Below, in pieces: positions 26,100 to 34,275 of a stretch of 64,000 bases of DNA. The DNA lies in assembly GCA_946480695.1 (NCBI GenBank), contig CAMLKG010000024.1, positions 4,504-68,503 on the forward strand, read 5' to 3'. The notes under the pieces were generated by a model. It searched no databases, was not told where the DNA came from, and saw only the letters and a program-made list of their open reading frames with translations. How positions within the stretch are numbered: position 1 is the stretch's first letter; each line of letters opens with the position of its first letter. Source of the stretch: an uncultured Cellvibrio sp. (lineage in GTDB: Bacteria; Pseudomonadota; Gammaproteobacteria; Pseudomonadales; Cellvibrionaceae). Both the position numbers and the translations under genes were made by a program.

Positions 26100-29000
26100 A
26101 TGAAGTTATCCGATATTTCCATCAAGCGACCGGTATTTGCCTCGGTGATTTCCTTGTTATTGATTGCGTTTGGCCTTGTCGCTTTTGACCGATTAACCTT
26201 GCGTGAATATCCCAATATTGATCCACCTGTAGTGTCCATTCGCACCAATTATCCCGGTGCCGCGGCGAGCATTGTCGAAACCCGGATTACCAAAGTCATT
26301 GAAGACCGGATTTCCGGCGTGGAAGGAATCCGCTTTATCGAGTCGTCTGCGGAAAACGGCGTTTCCAATATTGTTGTGCAATTTGATACCGGTCATGACA
26401 TGGATTCCGCCGCGAATGATATCCGTGACCGTGTTAACGGTGTGCTGGATAATTTGCCCGACGAAGCTGATCCACCGGAAGTGCAAAAAGTCAGTTCTGA
26501 TGAAGACGTTATTCTTTGGTTTAATTTAACCGGGGAAAATATGACCATCCCTGAGTTAACGGATTATGCCCAACGGTATTTGGTTGATCGTTTCTCGGTG
26601 ATTGATGGTGTGGCAAGGGTGCGTATTGGCGGTGAACAACGGTATGCCATGCGGGTTTGGTTGGACCGGCGTGAACTCGCCGCGCGCAACTTGACGGTAA
26701 ATGACGTTGAAACTGCATTGCGTGCTGAAAATGTTGAATTACCTGCGGGAAGTATTGAATCCCTCGAACGTCAATTCACCGTGCGTATGGCAAGAACTTA
26801 TCGCACCGTAGACCAATTTAATCAGTTGGTGGTAAGCCGTGGGCCGGACGGCCATTTAATTCGCCTGGGAGATATTGCGAAGGTCGAACGGGGAACGGAA
26901 GAGGATCGCAATTTATTTCGCGGCAACGGAATTACCCAGGTGGGTATAGGCATCGTAAAGCAATCAACCGCCAATACGATTGATGTTGCCCGTGGTTCCA
27001 AAGCCGAGCGCGATAAAATTAATGAAATCCTGCCAAAAGGGATGAAACTGGAAGACAGTTTTGATAGTTCCGTTTTTGTTGAGCGCGCGATCCATGAGGT
27101 CTATATCACCCTCTCCATAGCCATAGTCCTGGTGGTGCTGGTTATTTATTTCTTCCTCGGCAGTGTGCGTGCCATGTTGGTACCTGCGGTGGCCGTGCCC
27201 GTTTCCATTATCGCAACTTTTACGGTGCTGGCAGCGATGGATTTTTCGGTAAATATGTTGACGTTGCTGGCTCTGGTATTAGCAATTGGTCTAGTGGTGG
27301 ATGATGCGATTGTGGTGCTGGAAAATATTATGCGCCACATGGAAGAGAAAGGAAAAAAACCATTATTAGCGGCTTATGACGGTACGCGGGAAGTTGGTTT
27401 TGCGGTAATTGCTACTACGTTGGTATTGATTGCGATTTTTGTTCCTATCGTATTTTTAAAAGGAGATATTGGACGGTTATTCTCCGAGTTTGCAATCACC
27501 ATGGCAGCTGCTGTAGGTTTCTCGGCCCTCATTGCTTTGACGCTATCGCCGATGCTGGCATCCAAGGTATTGGTAAAAAGTAATGACCGGAATAAATTCC
27601 TGGATAAAATAAACCATGGAATGGGACGCTTGCGCCTTCGTTATAAGCGGGGTATCCGTTGGTGTTTGGGGCGGGTCAACACATTAATTATTTTATTTGT
27701 GGTTTTGTTATCGGGTACTTTTTTCCTCGCACAACAAATTCCCTCTGAATATGCTCCGCCGGAAGACCGTGGTAATTTTATGGTTATGGTCAATGGACCT
27801 GAAGGTGCCAGCTACGCCTACATGGAAGAATACATGACCGAAATTGAAAATCGCCTTATGAAATATGTCCATGATGAGGAAATTACGCGCATGATGGTTC
27901 GTGCTCCACGTTCATTTGGCACAACGGAAAGTTTTAATAGCGGCATGGTAATTGTAGTGATGAATGACTGGAGCCTGCGTCGCAACTCGTTTGAAGTAAT
28001 GGATGATATTCGCAGTGATTTAAAAGATTTGCCCGGTGTGACGACCGCCGTTGTGATGCGTCAGGGGTTCGGTTCCCAAGCGCAAAAGCCCGTGCAATTT
28101 GTATTGGGTGGAGGCACTTATGAAGAGCTTGCCGAGTGGCGGGATATACTCCTGGCAAAATTGGAGCAAAATAATCCCGGACTGATTGGGATTGATTGGG
28201 ATTACAAGGAAACCAAACCGCAAGTTGAAGTAATGATTGATACCAATCGTGCGGCGGACCTGGGTGTTAGTGTGAATAATATTGGACGTACACTCGAAGC
28301 GATGTTGGGTTCGCGCCGCGCTACAACCTATATTGATGATGGCGAGGAATACGACATTATCCTGCAAGGTGAACGCGATGAGCAACGTACCACCACCAGT
28401 CTGCAAAATATGTATGTGCGTTCCGCGCGCAGTGGGGAGTTAATACCGCTTTCCAACCTTGTTAGCTTAAAAGAGATCGCCGACGCGAGCCGTTTGAATC
28501 GCTACAACCGAATGCGTTCCCTCACCATAGAGGCCAACCTTGCCGATGGCCTTGCGTTAGGTGAAGCCTTGGATCATATGAACGGATTGGTACGTGAACA
28601 TTTACCGGGAACGGCGGTGGTTGATTACAAAGGTTTGTCGCGGGATTTCCAAACCGCAGGTGGCTCGGTAATGTTCATTTTCCTGCTAGGGATTTTGATT
28701 ACATTTTTAGTATTGGCTGCGCAATTTGAAAGTTATATCCACCCATTTGTGATTATGTTGACTGTGCCACTGGCTATGTTGGGCGGTATGGTCGGCCTCT
28801 ATGTTACCGGCAGCAGTTTCAATTTATATTCGCAAATCGGATTAATTATGTTAATTGGGTTGGCTGCAAAAAATGGCATTTTGATTGTTGAATTTGCCAA
28901 TCAATTGCGTGATCGCGGTGTGGAATTTACCGAAGCATTGTTAGAGGCATCTTCAGCAAGGCTGCGTCCGATTTTGATGACAAGCCTTACTGCTGTCGCC

Positions 29001-29216
29001 GGTGCAATTCCATTGGTGGTATCGTCCGGCGCTGGCTCGGAAACCCGCTTTGTTATTGGCATAGTTGTTATTTCGGGTGTACTAGTGGCGACGGTTTTAA
29101 CATTATTCATGGTGCCGGTTGCTTACAGTTTGCTGGCCCGTAAGACTGGGTCGCCAGGCGATGTAGAGCGCAACCTGATACAGCAACAAGCCCAGTATTC
29201 AGGAGAAGAAGATTAG
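26100..29216 (+). CDS. RND efflux pump, inner-membrane transporter (HAE1-like)
   Basis: This 1038-residue AcrB-type proton antiporter begins MKLSDISIKRPVFASVISLL and has TM1, a large periplasmic loop, TM2-7, a second periplasmic loop and TM8-12. The proton-relay aspartates are visible in GLVVDDAIVVLEN (TM4), the equivalent of AcrB D407/D408. Conserved EFAITMAAAVGFSALIALTLSPML and LLIGLAAKNGILIVEF-type segments are present. The substrate cannot be told from sequence; drugs, solvents or lipophilic compounds are usual. It forms an operon with the adaptor and ends at a 12-bp-stem terminator. Confidence 0.93.
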   Translation: MKLSDISIKRPVFASVISLLLIAFGLVAFDRLTLREYPNIDPPVVSIRTNYPGAAASIVETRITKVIEDRISGVEGIRFIESSAENGVSNIVVQFDTGHDMDSAANDIRDRVNGVLDNLPDEADPPEVQKVSSDEDVILWFNLTGENMTIPELTDYAQRYLVDRFSVIDGVARVRIGGEQRYAMRVWLDRRELAARNLTVNDVETALRAENVELPAGSIESLERQFTVRMARTYRTVDQFNQLVVSRGPDGHLIRLGDIAKVERGTEEDRNLFRGNGITQVGIGIVKQSTANTIDVARGSKAERDKINEILPKGMKLEDSFDSSVFVERAIHEVYITLSIAIVLVVLVIYFFLGSVRAMLVPAVAVPVSIIATFTVLAAMDFSVNMLTLLALVLAIGLVVDDAIVVLENIMRHMEEKGKKPLLAAYDGTREVGFAVIATTLVLIAIFVPIVFLKGDIGRLFSEFAITMAAAVGFSALIALTLSPMLASKVLVKSNDRNKFLDKINHGMGRLRLRYKRGIRWCLGRVNTLIILFVVLLSGTFFLAQQIPSEYAPPEDRGNFMVMVNGPEGASYAYMEEYMTEIENRLMKYVHDEEITRMMVRAPRSFGTTESFNSGMVIVVMNDWSLRRNSFEVMDDIRSDLKDLPGVTTAVVMRQGFGSQAQKPVQFVLGGGTYEELAEWRDILLAKLEQNNPGLIGIDWDYKETKPQVEVMIDTNRAADLGVSVNNIGRTLEAMLGSRRATTYIDDGEEYDIILQGERDEQRTTTSLQNMYVRSARSGELIPLSNLVSLKEIADASRLNRYNRMRSLTIEANLADGLALGEALDHMNGLVREHLPGTAVVDYKGLSRDFQTAGGSVMFIFLLGILITFLVLAAQFESYIHPFVIMLTVPLAMLGGMVGLYVTGSSFNLYSQIGLIMLIGLAAKNGILIVEFANQLRDRGVEFTEALLEASSARLRPILMTSLTAVAGAIPLVVSSGAGSETRFVIGIVVISGVLVATVLTLFMVPVAYSLLARKTGSPGDVERNLIQQQAQYSGEED

Positions 29217-29221
29217 TCTTG

Positions 29222-29250
29222 TTTAAGCCAGTGAAATCCACTGGCTTAAA
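29222..29250 (+). terminator. Terminator after the first RND operon
   Basis: TTTAAGCCAGTG (29222-29233) and CACTGGCTTAAA (29239-29250) form a perfect 12-bp stem with a 5-nt loop, followed by a short TTT. Confidence 0.78.
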
Positions 29251-29341
29251 TTTCCATAATAATGGTAGCAGTCGGCAGGGCATAATATTTCTGTGGCCAT
29301 TTATAAGATAGGATGCGGTTGTTAAACACCGGTGAATGTTT

Positions 29342-30019
29342 ATGAAAAATTACCTGTTATTGTTCTGCTTTGGTCTGTCAGCGTGTCATCCTGTAATGAT
29401 AGATGATGCCACCACCGAAACATGGTTAATAAATTCTTTCCATAATATCGGCGGTGCCGCGGTTAGCGTACAGGGAAACCCGCGTATAGTGGGTTCTTCC
29501 CAGGGCAAAACGGTTCGTTTTGATGGCGAAGGAGACAGGTTGTTGGTAGATAAAAATCCATTGGCCAATACCCATGAATTTACAATTGAAATTATTTTTA
29601 ATCCCGCAGCGGCCTTTCCCGCAAATGCGGAGCCGCGGTTTTTCCATATCGAAGCGGCGGATAATCCCAGTCGCCGCGTCACCATCGAACTGCGGTTGAA
29701 TAATAAAAACCAATGGTACCTGGACGCTTATATAAAGTCAGAGCAGTCTCAACTTACATTAACTGATCCGAACAAAGTTCATCCTGTTAATCAATGGGCC
29801 CACGCTGCGATTACCTACAAAGATCGTGAATTTATTTCCTATGTCAATGGCAAAAAAGAATTAACGGGCCAGGTGGATTTTTTACCGATAGCACCGACAG
29901 CGAAAACATCCATTGGTGCGCGTATGAATCAAGTGCATTGGTATAAGGGGGATATCGCAAAAGTGCGCATTAGTCATCAAGCACTGGAACCTGCCCGGTT
30001 TTTAGCGATAACAAACTAG
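29342..30019 (+). CDS. LamG-like jellyroll lipoprotein
   Basis: The 225-residue product (ATG 29342, GGTGA 6 bases upstream; ATG 29336 also possible) has a type II signal peptide with lipobox LSAC, so it is a membrane-anchored lipoprotein. The mature part reads as one concanavalin/LamG-type beta sandwich (VRFDGEGDRLLV, EFTIEIIFNP, NQWAHAAITYKDREFISYVNGKKEL, SIGARMNQVHWYKGDIAKVRIS). Such domains bind sugars or act in polysaccharide capture, but no catalytic motif is seen. It stands alone between two terminators, convergent with proS. Confidence 0.8.
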   Translation: MKNYLLLFCFGLSACHPVMIDDATTETWLINSFHNIGGAAVSVQGNPRIVGSSQGKTVRFDGEGDRLLVDKNPLANTHEFTIEIIFNPAAAFPANAEPRFFHIEAADNPSRRVTIELRLNNKNQWYLDAYIKSEQSQLTLTDPNKVHPVNQWAHAAITYKDREFISYVNGKKELTGQVDFLPIAPTAKTSIGARMNQVHWYKGDIAKVRISHQALEPARFLAITN

Positions 30020-30038
30020 GGATAGGGGAGGGAAATAC

Positions 30039-30072
30039 GGCAATTGCAGTTCTATGTCTCACTGCAATTGCC
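30039..30072. terminator. Hairpin between the LamG lipoprotein gene and proS
   Basis: GGCAATTGCAGT (30039-30050) and ACTGCAATTGCC (30061-30072) are perfect complements around a 10-nt loop. The T-run is weak on both sides, but the convergent position fits a shared terminator. Confidence 0.6.
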
Positions 30073-30081
30073 TGTAAATAA

Positions 30082-31809
30082 TTAACGTTTGATGGAATGG
30101 CTTAGGAAGGGAATAATTTCATCAATAGCAATTTCCTGTTTTTCCGCGTCGCGACGGCCTTTGTACTCAATGGTGCCGGCTTCCAAACCACGTTCACCGA
30201 TCACAATACGGTGGGGAATGCCCATAAGGTCAGTGTCGGCCAGCATCGCACCCAGTCGCGCTTTTTCATCATCCATGAAGAGCACATCAAAACCAGCGCC
30301 GGTAAGCGCGGCGTAAAGTTCTTCGCTCTTGGCTGCAACGGCTTCCGATTTGCTGATGTTGATGGGAACAATAGCAATGTGGAAAGGCGCAATGGAATCT
30401 GGCCATATAATTCCATTCTCATCGAAATTTTGTTCAATCGCTGAAGCAACCACACGGGTTACGCCAATACCATAGCAGCCCATAATCATGGTTTGCTCTT
30501 TACCGTTTTCATCCAATACCCTGGCTTTCATTGCTTCGGAATATTTTGTGCCCAATTGGAAAATGTGTCCGACTTCGATCCCGCGTTTAATTTCCAGTGT
30601 ACCTTTACCGCATGGGCTTGGATCACCTGTGACTACGTTGCGGATATCGGCAACCAGGGTAAGTTGTGCATCGCGGCCCCAATTGACACCGGTTAGATGG
30701 AATCCGTCTTTATTGGCACCGCAGGTAAAATCAGCAAGGTGCGCTGCGGCGTGGTCAACAATGACTGGAATGGTCAAACCGACTGGCCCTATGGAACCAA
30801 CACTAACCCCCAACTCGGCTTTAATGCGCGCCTCGGGTGCGAAAGTAATTGGTGACGCGATACCGGTTAATTTTTCCGCTTTGATCTCGTTCAATTCGTG
30901 ATCACCGCGCAACACCAGTGCGACCAGTGGTTGGGTTTTATCTTCGCGTATTTCCCCCAGAACAATCAGTGTCTTAACCGTTTGTTGCGGGCTTAACTTG
31001 AGGTATTCAGCGACCTCGCCAATAGCATGCTTGCCGGGAGTGGCAACTTCTTGCATTACATGCCCGGCTGTGGGACGGGGCGTCGTTGGTGGCAGCGCTT
31101 CCGCTTTTTCAATGTTGGCAGCGTAATCACTGCTGTTGCTGAAGGCAATATCGTCTTCGCCGCTGTCGGCAAGTACATGGAATTCATGGGAAAAAGCACC
31201 GCCGATTGAACCTGTATCCGCCAATACCGGGCGGAACTGCAATCCCAAACGGGTAAAGATATTGCAATAGGTCGCATGCATTACATCGTAGGTTTGTTGC
31301 AATGATTCATGGCTGGTATGGAAGGAATAGGCATCCTTCATAATAAATTCGCGCGAGCGCATCACCCCAAAACGCGGGCGGATTTCATCGCGAAATTTGG
31401 TTTGGATCTGGTAGAAGTTCGCAGGTAACTGCTTGTAGCTTTTAATTTCGTTGCGAATTAAATCAGTAATGACTTCTTCGTGGGTAGGCCCCAGGCAGAA
31501 AGGGCGATCATGGCGATCGGCAATACGAAGCAGCTCAGGACCATATTGCTGCCAGCGACCGGACTCCTCCCACAATTCAGCGGGCTGCACCACTGGCATA
31601 AGCACTTCCTGCGCACCGGATTTATCCATTTCCTCACGTACAATAGTTTCTACTTTACGCAACACGCGCAAGCCCAACGGCAACCAGTTATACAAGCCTG
31701 ATGCCATTTTGCGGATCATGCCGGCACGCAGCATTAATTTATGGCTGATAACTTCCGCGTCGGCGGGTGTTTCCTTGAGGGTGGCAATTAAAAATCGGCT
31801 GGAGCGCAT
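30082..31809 (-). CDS. proS: Prolyl-tRNA synthetase
   Basis: This 575-residue class II synthetase begins [20 protein letters not shown], typical of bacterial ProS. Motif 2 ([21 protein letters not shown], part) and motif 3 ([17 protein letters not shown]) are present, with the INS editing domain between them (about residues 225-400, containing KTLIVLGE and [11 protein letters not shown]) and the anticodon domain at the C-terminus. It charges tRNA-Pro and clears mischarged alanine. It is divergent from the HIT-protein gene. Confidence 0.97.
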   Translation of the reverse strand: MRSSRFLIATLKETPADAEVISHKLMLRAGMIRKMASGLYNWLPLGLRVLRKVETIVREEMDKSGAQEVLMPVVQPAELWEESGRWQQYGPELLRIADRHDRPFCLGPTHEEVITDLIRNEIKSYKQLPANFYQIQTKFRDEIRPRFGVMRSREFIMKDAYSFHTSHESLQQTYDVMHATYCNIFTRLGLQFRPVLADTGSIGGAFSHEFHVLADSGEDDIAFSNSSDYAANIEKAEALPPTTPRPTAGHVMQEVATPGKHAIGEVAEYLKLSPQQTVKTLIVLGEIREDKTQPLVALVLRGDHELNEIKAEKLTGIASPITFAPEARIKAELGVSVGSIGPVGLTIPVIVDHAAAHLADFTCGANKDGFHLTGVNWGRDAQLTLVADIRNVVTGDPSPCGKGTLEIKRGIEVGHIFQLGTKYSEAMKARVLDENGKEQTMIMGCYGIGVTRVVASAIEQNFDENGIIWPDSIAPFHIAIVPINISKSEAVAAKSEELYAALTGAGFDVLFMDDEKARLGAMLADTDLMGIPHRIVIGERGLEAGTIEYKGRRDAEKQEIAIDEIIPFLSHSIKR

Positions 31810-31957
31810 AGTAATGACTTCTTGAAGACTATAATGGTTAAAAGTCGCCTATTCTACGGCGGTTAGCAATATTGGTATAGCGCCGCGGATATGAATTTCC
31901 GGGGTGTTTTTATGTCTCAGTAGCTGCATGTTTGCGTCAATTGGAAGGATAACAACT

Positions 31958-32380
31958 ATGTTTGAATTACATCCACGCCTCGCCCAGGATTCTGTCGTTA
32001 TCGGTGAGTTCGATCTTTCGCTGTTATTGCTTAGCCGCGACGCCAATTACCCTTGGTGTATTTTGGTGCCCAAGCGTGAAGATATCTACGAAATCCATCA
32101 TTTAAGTGAAGAGGAACAGATGCAGTTGATACGCGAGTCCTGCCGCTTGTCAGAGGTTATGACGAGCTTATTTGATGCCGATAAGATGAATGTGGCAGCC
32201 CTCGGAAACGTTGTGCGCCAACTGCATGTGCACCATATAGCGCGCTTCACGGATGATCCCGCCTGGCCCCAACCTATTTGGGGAAAGCTACCTGCGAAAG
32301 AATATGAACCGGACGACTTTGCAGATCGAATTAAGCGGTTGCAAAACGCGTTGGTGGGCGAAGGCTTCAGGGTTTTATGA
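31958..32380 (+). CDS. HIT family hydrolase
   Basis: Start ATG 31958 (MFELHPRLAQDSVVIGEFDL) follows a good GGAAGGA; an earlier in-frame ATG at 31904 is unlikely. The 140-residue protein has the histidine-triad motif QLHVHHIARF (HxHxH) and the ALGNVV segment before it. HIT proteins hydrolyse nucleoside phosphoramidates or dinucleotides; this short form resembles the galactose-1-phosphate-uridylyltransferase-related HIT group of gammaproteobacteria. The physiological substrate is unknown. Confidence 0.9.
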   Translation: MFELHPRLAQDSVVIGEFDLSLLLLSRDANYPWCILVPKREDIYEIHHLSEEEQMQLIRESCRLSEVMTSLFDADKMNVAALGNVVRQLHVHHIARFTDDPAWPQPIWGKLPAKEYEPDDFADRIKRLQNALVGEGFRVL

Positions 32381-32410
32381 TGTGTTGCAAATAAATCGTC
32401 CGACATACAA

Positions 32411-32444
32411 TGTAAAAAGCCCCGCAAATGCAGGGCTTTTTACA
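32411..32444. terminator. Bidirectional intrinsic terminator between the HIT gene and the HU-like gene
   Basis: TGTAAAAAGCCC (32411-32422) pairs with GGGCTTTTTACA (32433-32444) around a 10-nt loop, giving T-runs in both directions. Confidence 0.85.
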
Positions 32445-32466
32445 TTTCCGGAACTAGCGAAGGTTA

Positions 32467-32919
32467 TTAGAGAGCCATTTCTTTCAGCTTTTTCAGTGGG
32501 CGAACTTTTACTGAAGTGCTGGCCGGCTTGGCTTTGAACATTACTTCTTCGCCAGTAAACGGGTTGATACCTTTACGCGCTTTGGTGGCGGGCTTTTTAA
32601 CGGTGGTAATTTTTAATAAGCCAGGCAGGACGAATTCACCTACACCTTTCTTTTTGATGTGGCCTTCGATCACATTGCCCAATTCATCCAATACCGCCTG
32701 AACTTGTTTTTTGCTCAATTCGGTAGCGTCAGCAATTTGTTGCAGCATTTGGGTTTTGTTTTGACGTTCAGCAATGGGTTTAACAACGGCTGGAGCAGCT
32801 TTTGCAGCAGGGACTTTTTTCGCTGCCGGGGCTTTTTTAGCAGCTGCTTTTGGAGCAGCTTTAGCGGCAGGGGCTTTTTTTGCAGCAGCTTTTGGGGCAG
32901 CAGGTTTTTTAGCGGCCAT
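32467..32919 (-). CDS. HU/IHF-like DNA-binding protein with histone-H1-like Lys/Ala/Pro tail
   Basis: The 150-residue protein has two parts. Residues 1-47 are a low-complexity basic tail of AAKK/APAAK repeats like eukaryotic histone H1 ends. Residues about 52-150 are an HU-type domain (NKTQMLQQIADATELSKKQV, GEFVLPGLLKI, then INPFTGEEVMFKAKPASTSVKVRPLKKLKEM), where the arm carries the GINPFTGEE loop. Tailed HU-like proteins are known in several Proteobacteria. It should bind and compact DNA. A candidate promoter near 33140 would give a leader of about 210 nt with strong internal pairing. Confidence 0.88.
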   Translation of the reverse strand: MAAKKPAAPKAAAKKAPAAKAAPKAAAKKAPAAKKVPAAKAAPAVVKPIAERQNKTQMLQQIADATELSKKQVQAVLDELGNVIEGHIKKKGVGEFVLPGLLKITTVKKPATKARKGINPFTGEEVMFKAKPASTSVKVRPLKKLKEMAL

Positions 32920-33062
32920 AATAGATTCCTTGTGATTCTTGAATGTTGATTAAGGTTATCTTTTAAACAAAAGACTCTCGTGTAAGACATTTATCTAGCC
33001 TGGATGCTCAAGGTAAACATCCGCGTAACCAGCAGGCCGGTTTCAATACTTTTGATATCGAA

Positions 33063-33128
33063 CAGTGCTTACTGATCCGCATTCGCAAACCCCTGTATTT
33101 ACAGGCTTAAATAGCACTGAATACGGAT
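33063..33128 (-). promoter_or_regulatory. Possible pseudoknot in the 5' leader of the HU-like mRNA
   Basis: Read on the minus strand, ATCCGTATTC (33128-33119) pairs with GAATGCGGAT (33084-33075), 10 bp including one G-U. CAGTGCT (33119-33113) pairs with AGCACTG (33069-33063), 7 bp. The two helices cross, which is the topology of an H-type pseudoknot or of two competing folds sharing one base (33119). A separate hairpin CCTGTA-AA-TACAGG (33105-33092) sits inside the first loop. The + strand version has a C-A mismatch in the long helix, so the minus strand is the better RNA. The structure starts within 2 nt of the predicted transcription start. Confidence 0.5.
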
Positions 33129-33136
33129 TGACGCTA

Positions 33137-33165
33137 TATATATAGGATAAAAATCGAATCGGCAA
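33137..33165 (-). promoter_or_regulatory. Sigma-70 promoter candidate for the HU-like gene
   Basis: On the minus strand TTGCCG (33165-33160), a 17-bp spacer and TATATA (33142-33137) fit sigma-70. The alternating TA tract (33135-33144) allows other registers. The start would be near 33130. Confidence 0.5.
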
Positions 33166-33184
33166 CAAAGAATAGTGGTTTTTC

Positions 33185-33206
33185 AGCGTAAAAAACGCTT
33201 TTTTTT
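33185..33206 (+). terminator. Orphan + strand terminator-like hairpin
   Basis: AGCGT (33185-33189) and ACGCT (33195-33199) with an A-rich loop are followed by eight T (33199-33206). No + strand gene lies upstream within 800 bp other than the HIT gene, which already has its own terminator at 32411. Confidence 0.5.
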
Positions 33207-33251
33207 AAGGCTGTGACCTTTAGCAACACTTTTTTACACGCTTGGCTTGCA

Positions 33252-33752
33252 TTAGATGTGTAATAACTGAAATTCAGGTTCGGGTTCAGCGTACTGCCAT
33301 AAATAATTAAACTCTTCCCGCAATGGTTTTATTTCCCGTGCCGCATTGCTGTTAAAAAAGCCGCGGTAAACTGTATCGTCATTTTTGAACAGGAGTTTGT
33401 CGGTATCTCCGAGCATAAATCCCATTTCTTTGTTATTGGGTTCGACGACCATTTTACGCACGAGGATTTTGGATGAGAGCCGTTGCGCAAGGCGAATCAG
33501 TAAATGACTGGACTCAATGGCGGGCTTGGTGTCTTTAATCAGGATTTGAACCTGTGTGTGGCGGCTGGAGCGTGTAAAGGCCGACACTGCCTCAACACAC
33601 TCAGCCGATCCATATACCAATGCGTCCAGGTCTCGCGTCAGGATGGCAAGTGAACGGCGGTTTTGTTTTATCAATTCAAGTGTGTAATGGCGAAAATCGT
33701 CAATGCCGTCCAATAACCACAAATCGTTGCTTGCGCTGCTTCGTTCAGCCAT
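33252..33752 (-). CDS. Conserved hypothetical protein linked to a GNAT gene
   Basis: Start at 33752 (MAERSSASNDLWLLDGIDDF) has GGAG 8 bases upstream and overlaps the GNAT gene by 8 bp; the upstream in-frame extension lies inside that gene. The 166-residue soluble protein has a pattern like one half of a phospholipase D-type fold (LELIKQNRRSLAILTRDLDALVYGS, part; then QVQILIKDTKPAI) but no HKD motif, so catalysis is doubtful. I recall related uncharacterised proteins beside an acetyltransferase in other gammaproteobacteria. Function unknown. Confidence 0.75.
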   Translation of the reverse strand: MAERSSASNDLWLLDGIDDFRHYTLELIKQNRRSLAILTRDLDALVYGSAECVEAVSAFTRSSRHTQVQILIKDTKPAIESSHLLIRLAQRLSSKILVRKMVVEPNNKEMGFMLGDTDKLLFKNDDTVYRGFFNSNAAREIKPLREEFNYLWQYAEPEPEFQLLHI

Positions 33753-34200
33753 GGTGGTGCTCCATTGGTTGCCAATACATGGTGATGTGAGGAATACCTG
33801 CGTCCATAAATTCATAGCCGTGGGCAACAAATCCCAGGCGCTCATAGAAAGCGCGACGTTGAGTTTGGGCGTGTAGGTAAATTGGATAAGGCGCGATGTT
33901 CCGGCAATAATCCAGAATAAATTGCATCATTTGATGGCCGAGGCCGCGCGTGCGAAAAGCCTTTAATAAGGCAACGCGACCTATATGGAAATACTTTTTG
34001 CCGTCCCGTTCTTCGACGAGCAGGCGGGCACAGCCAATAGCCTGGTCGTGGTGCTGTATTAGGAAATGAGTTGCTGTTTCGTCCCATCCATCCCATTCAT
34101 CTTTAATCGGTACTTGTTGTTCTTCTATAAATACTCGCGTGCGTATTTCCGAAAGAAAGGTAGAGTGCGTTTGCCAACAGGTGAGTATTATCTTGTGCAT
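33745..34200 (-). CDS. GNAT family N-acetyltransferase (ElaA/YjcF-like)
   Basis: This 151-residue protein begins HKIILTCWQTHSTFLSEIRTRVFIEEQQVP, the ElaA/YjcF-type GNAT opening, and has the acetyl-CoA motif A region VALLKAFRTRGLGHQMMQF (R-x-x-G-x-G variant RTRGLG) and YLHAQTQRRAFYERLGF motif B. The acceptor is unknown. It overlaps the next gene by 8 bp and follows roxA by 75 bp, a gap holding only a weak GGGTAG/CTACCC hairpin. Confidence 0.88.
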   Translation of the reverse strand: MHKIILTCWQTHSTFLSEIRTRVFIEEQQVPIKDEWDGWDETATHFLIQHHDQAIGCARLLVEERDGKKYFHIGRVALLKAFRTRGLGHQMMQFILDYCRNIAPYPIYLHAQTQRRAFYERLGFVAHGYEFMDAGIPHITMYWQPMEHHHG

Positions 34201-34275
34201 TGCATTTTGCCGTTACCAGGTTGCGACAGGGTAGCGCCGCCAGCACTACCCATCCTGAGGAGCTAATTATCAATA

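Larger units (their letters stand above)
32920..33251. other. 332-bp non-coding region: HU leader, promoter, orphan terminator
   Basis: I see no coding frame here. From left to right on the + strand it holds the HU-gene leader, a set of interlocking inverted repeats (33063-33128), a TATATATATA tract with a minus-strand promoter (33137-33165), and a + strand terminator-like hairpin (33185-33206). Confidence 0.6.

Noticed and set aside
30488..30901. 137-codon + strand frame inside proS
   Set aside because: Antisense shadow of ProS.
34229..34251. GGGTAG/CTACCC hairpin between roxA and the GNAT gene
   Set aside because: Only 6 bp with an 11-nt loop and no T-run; too weak to call a terminator.
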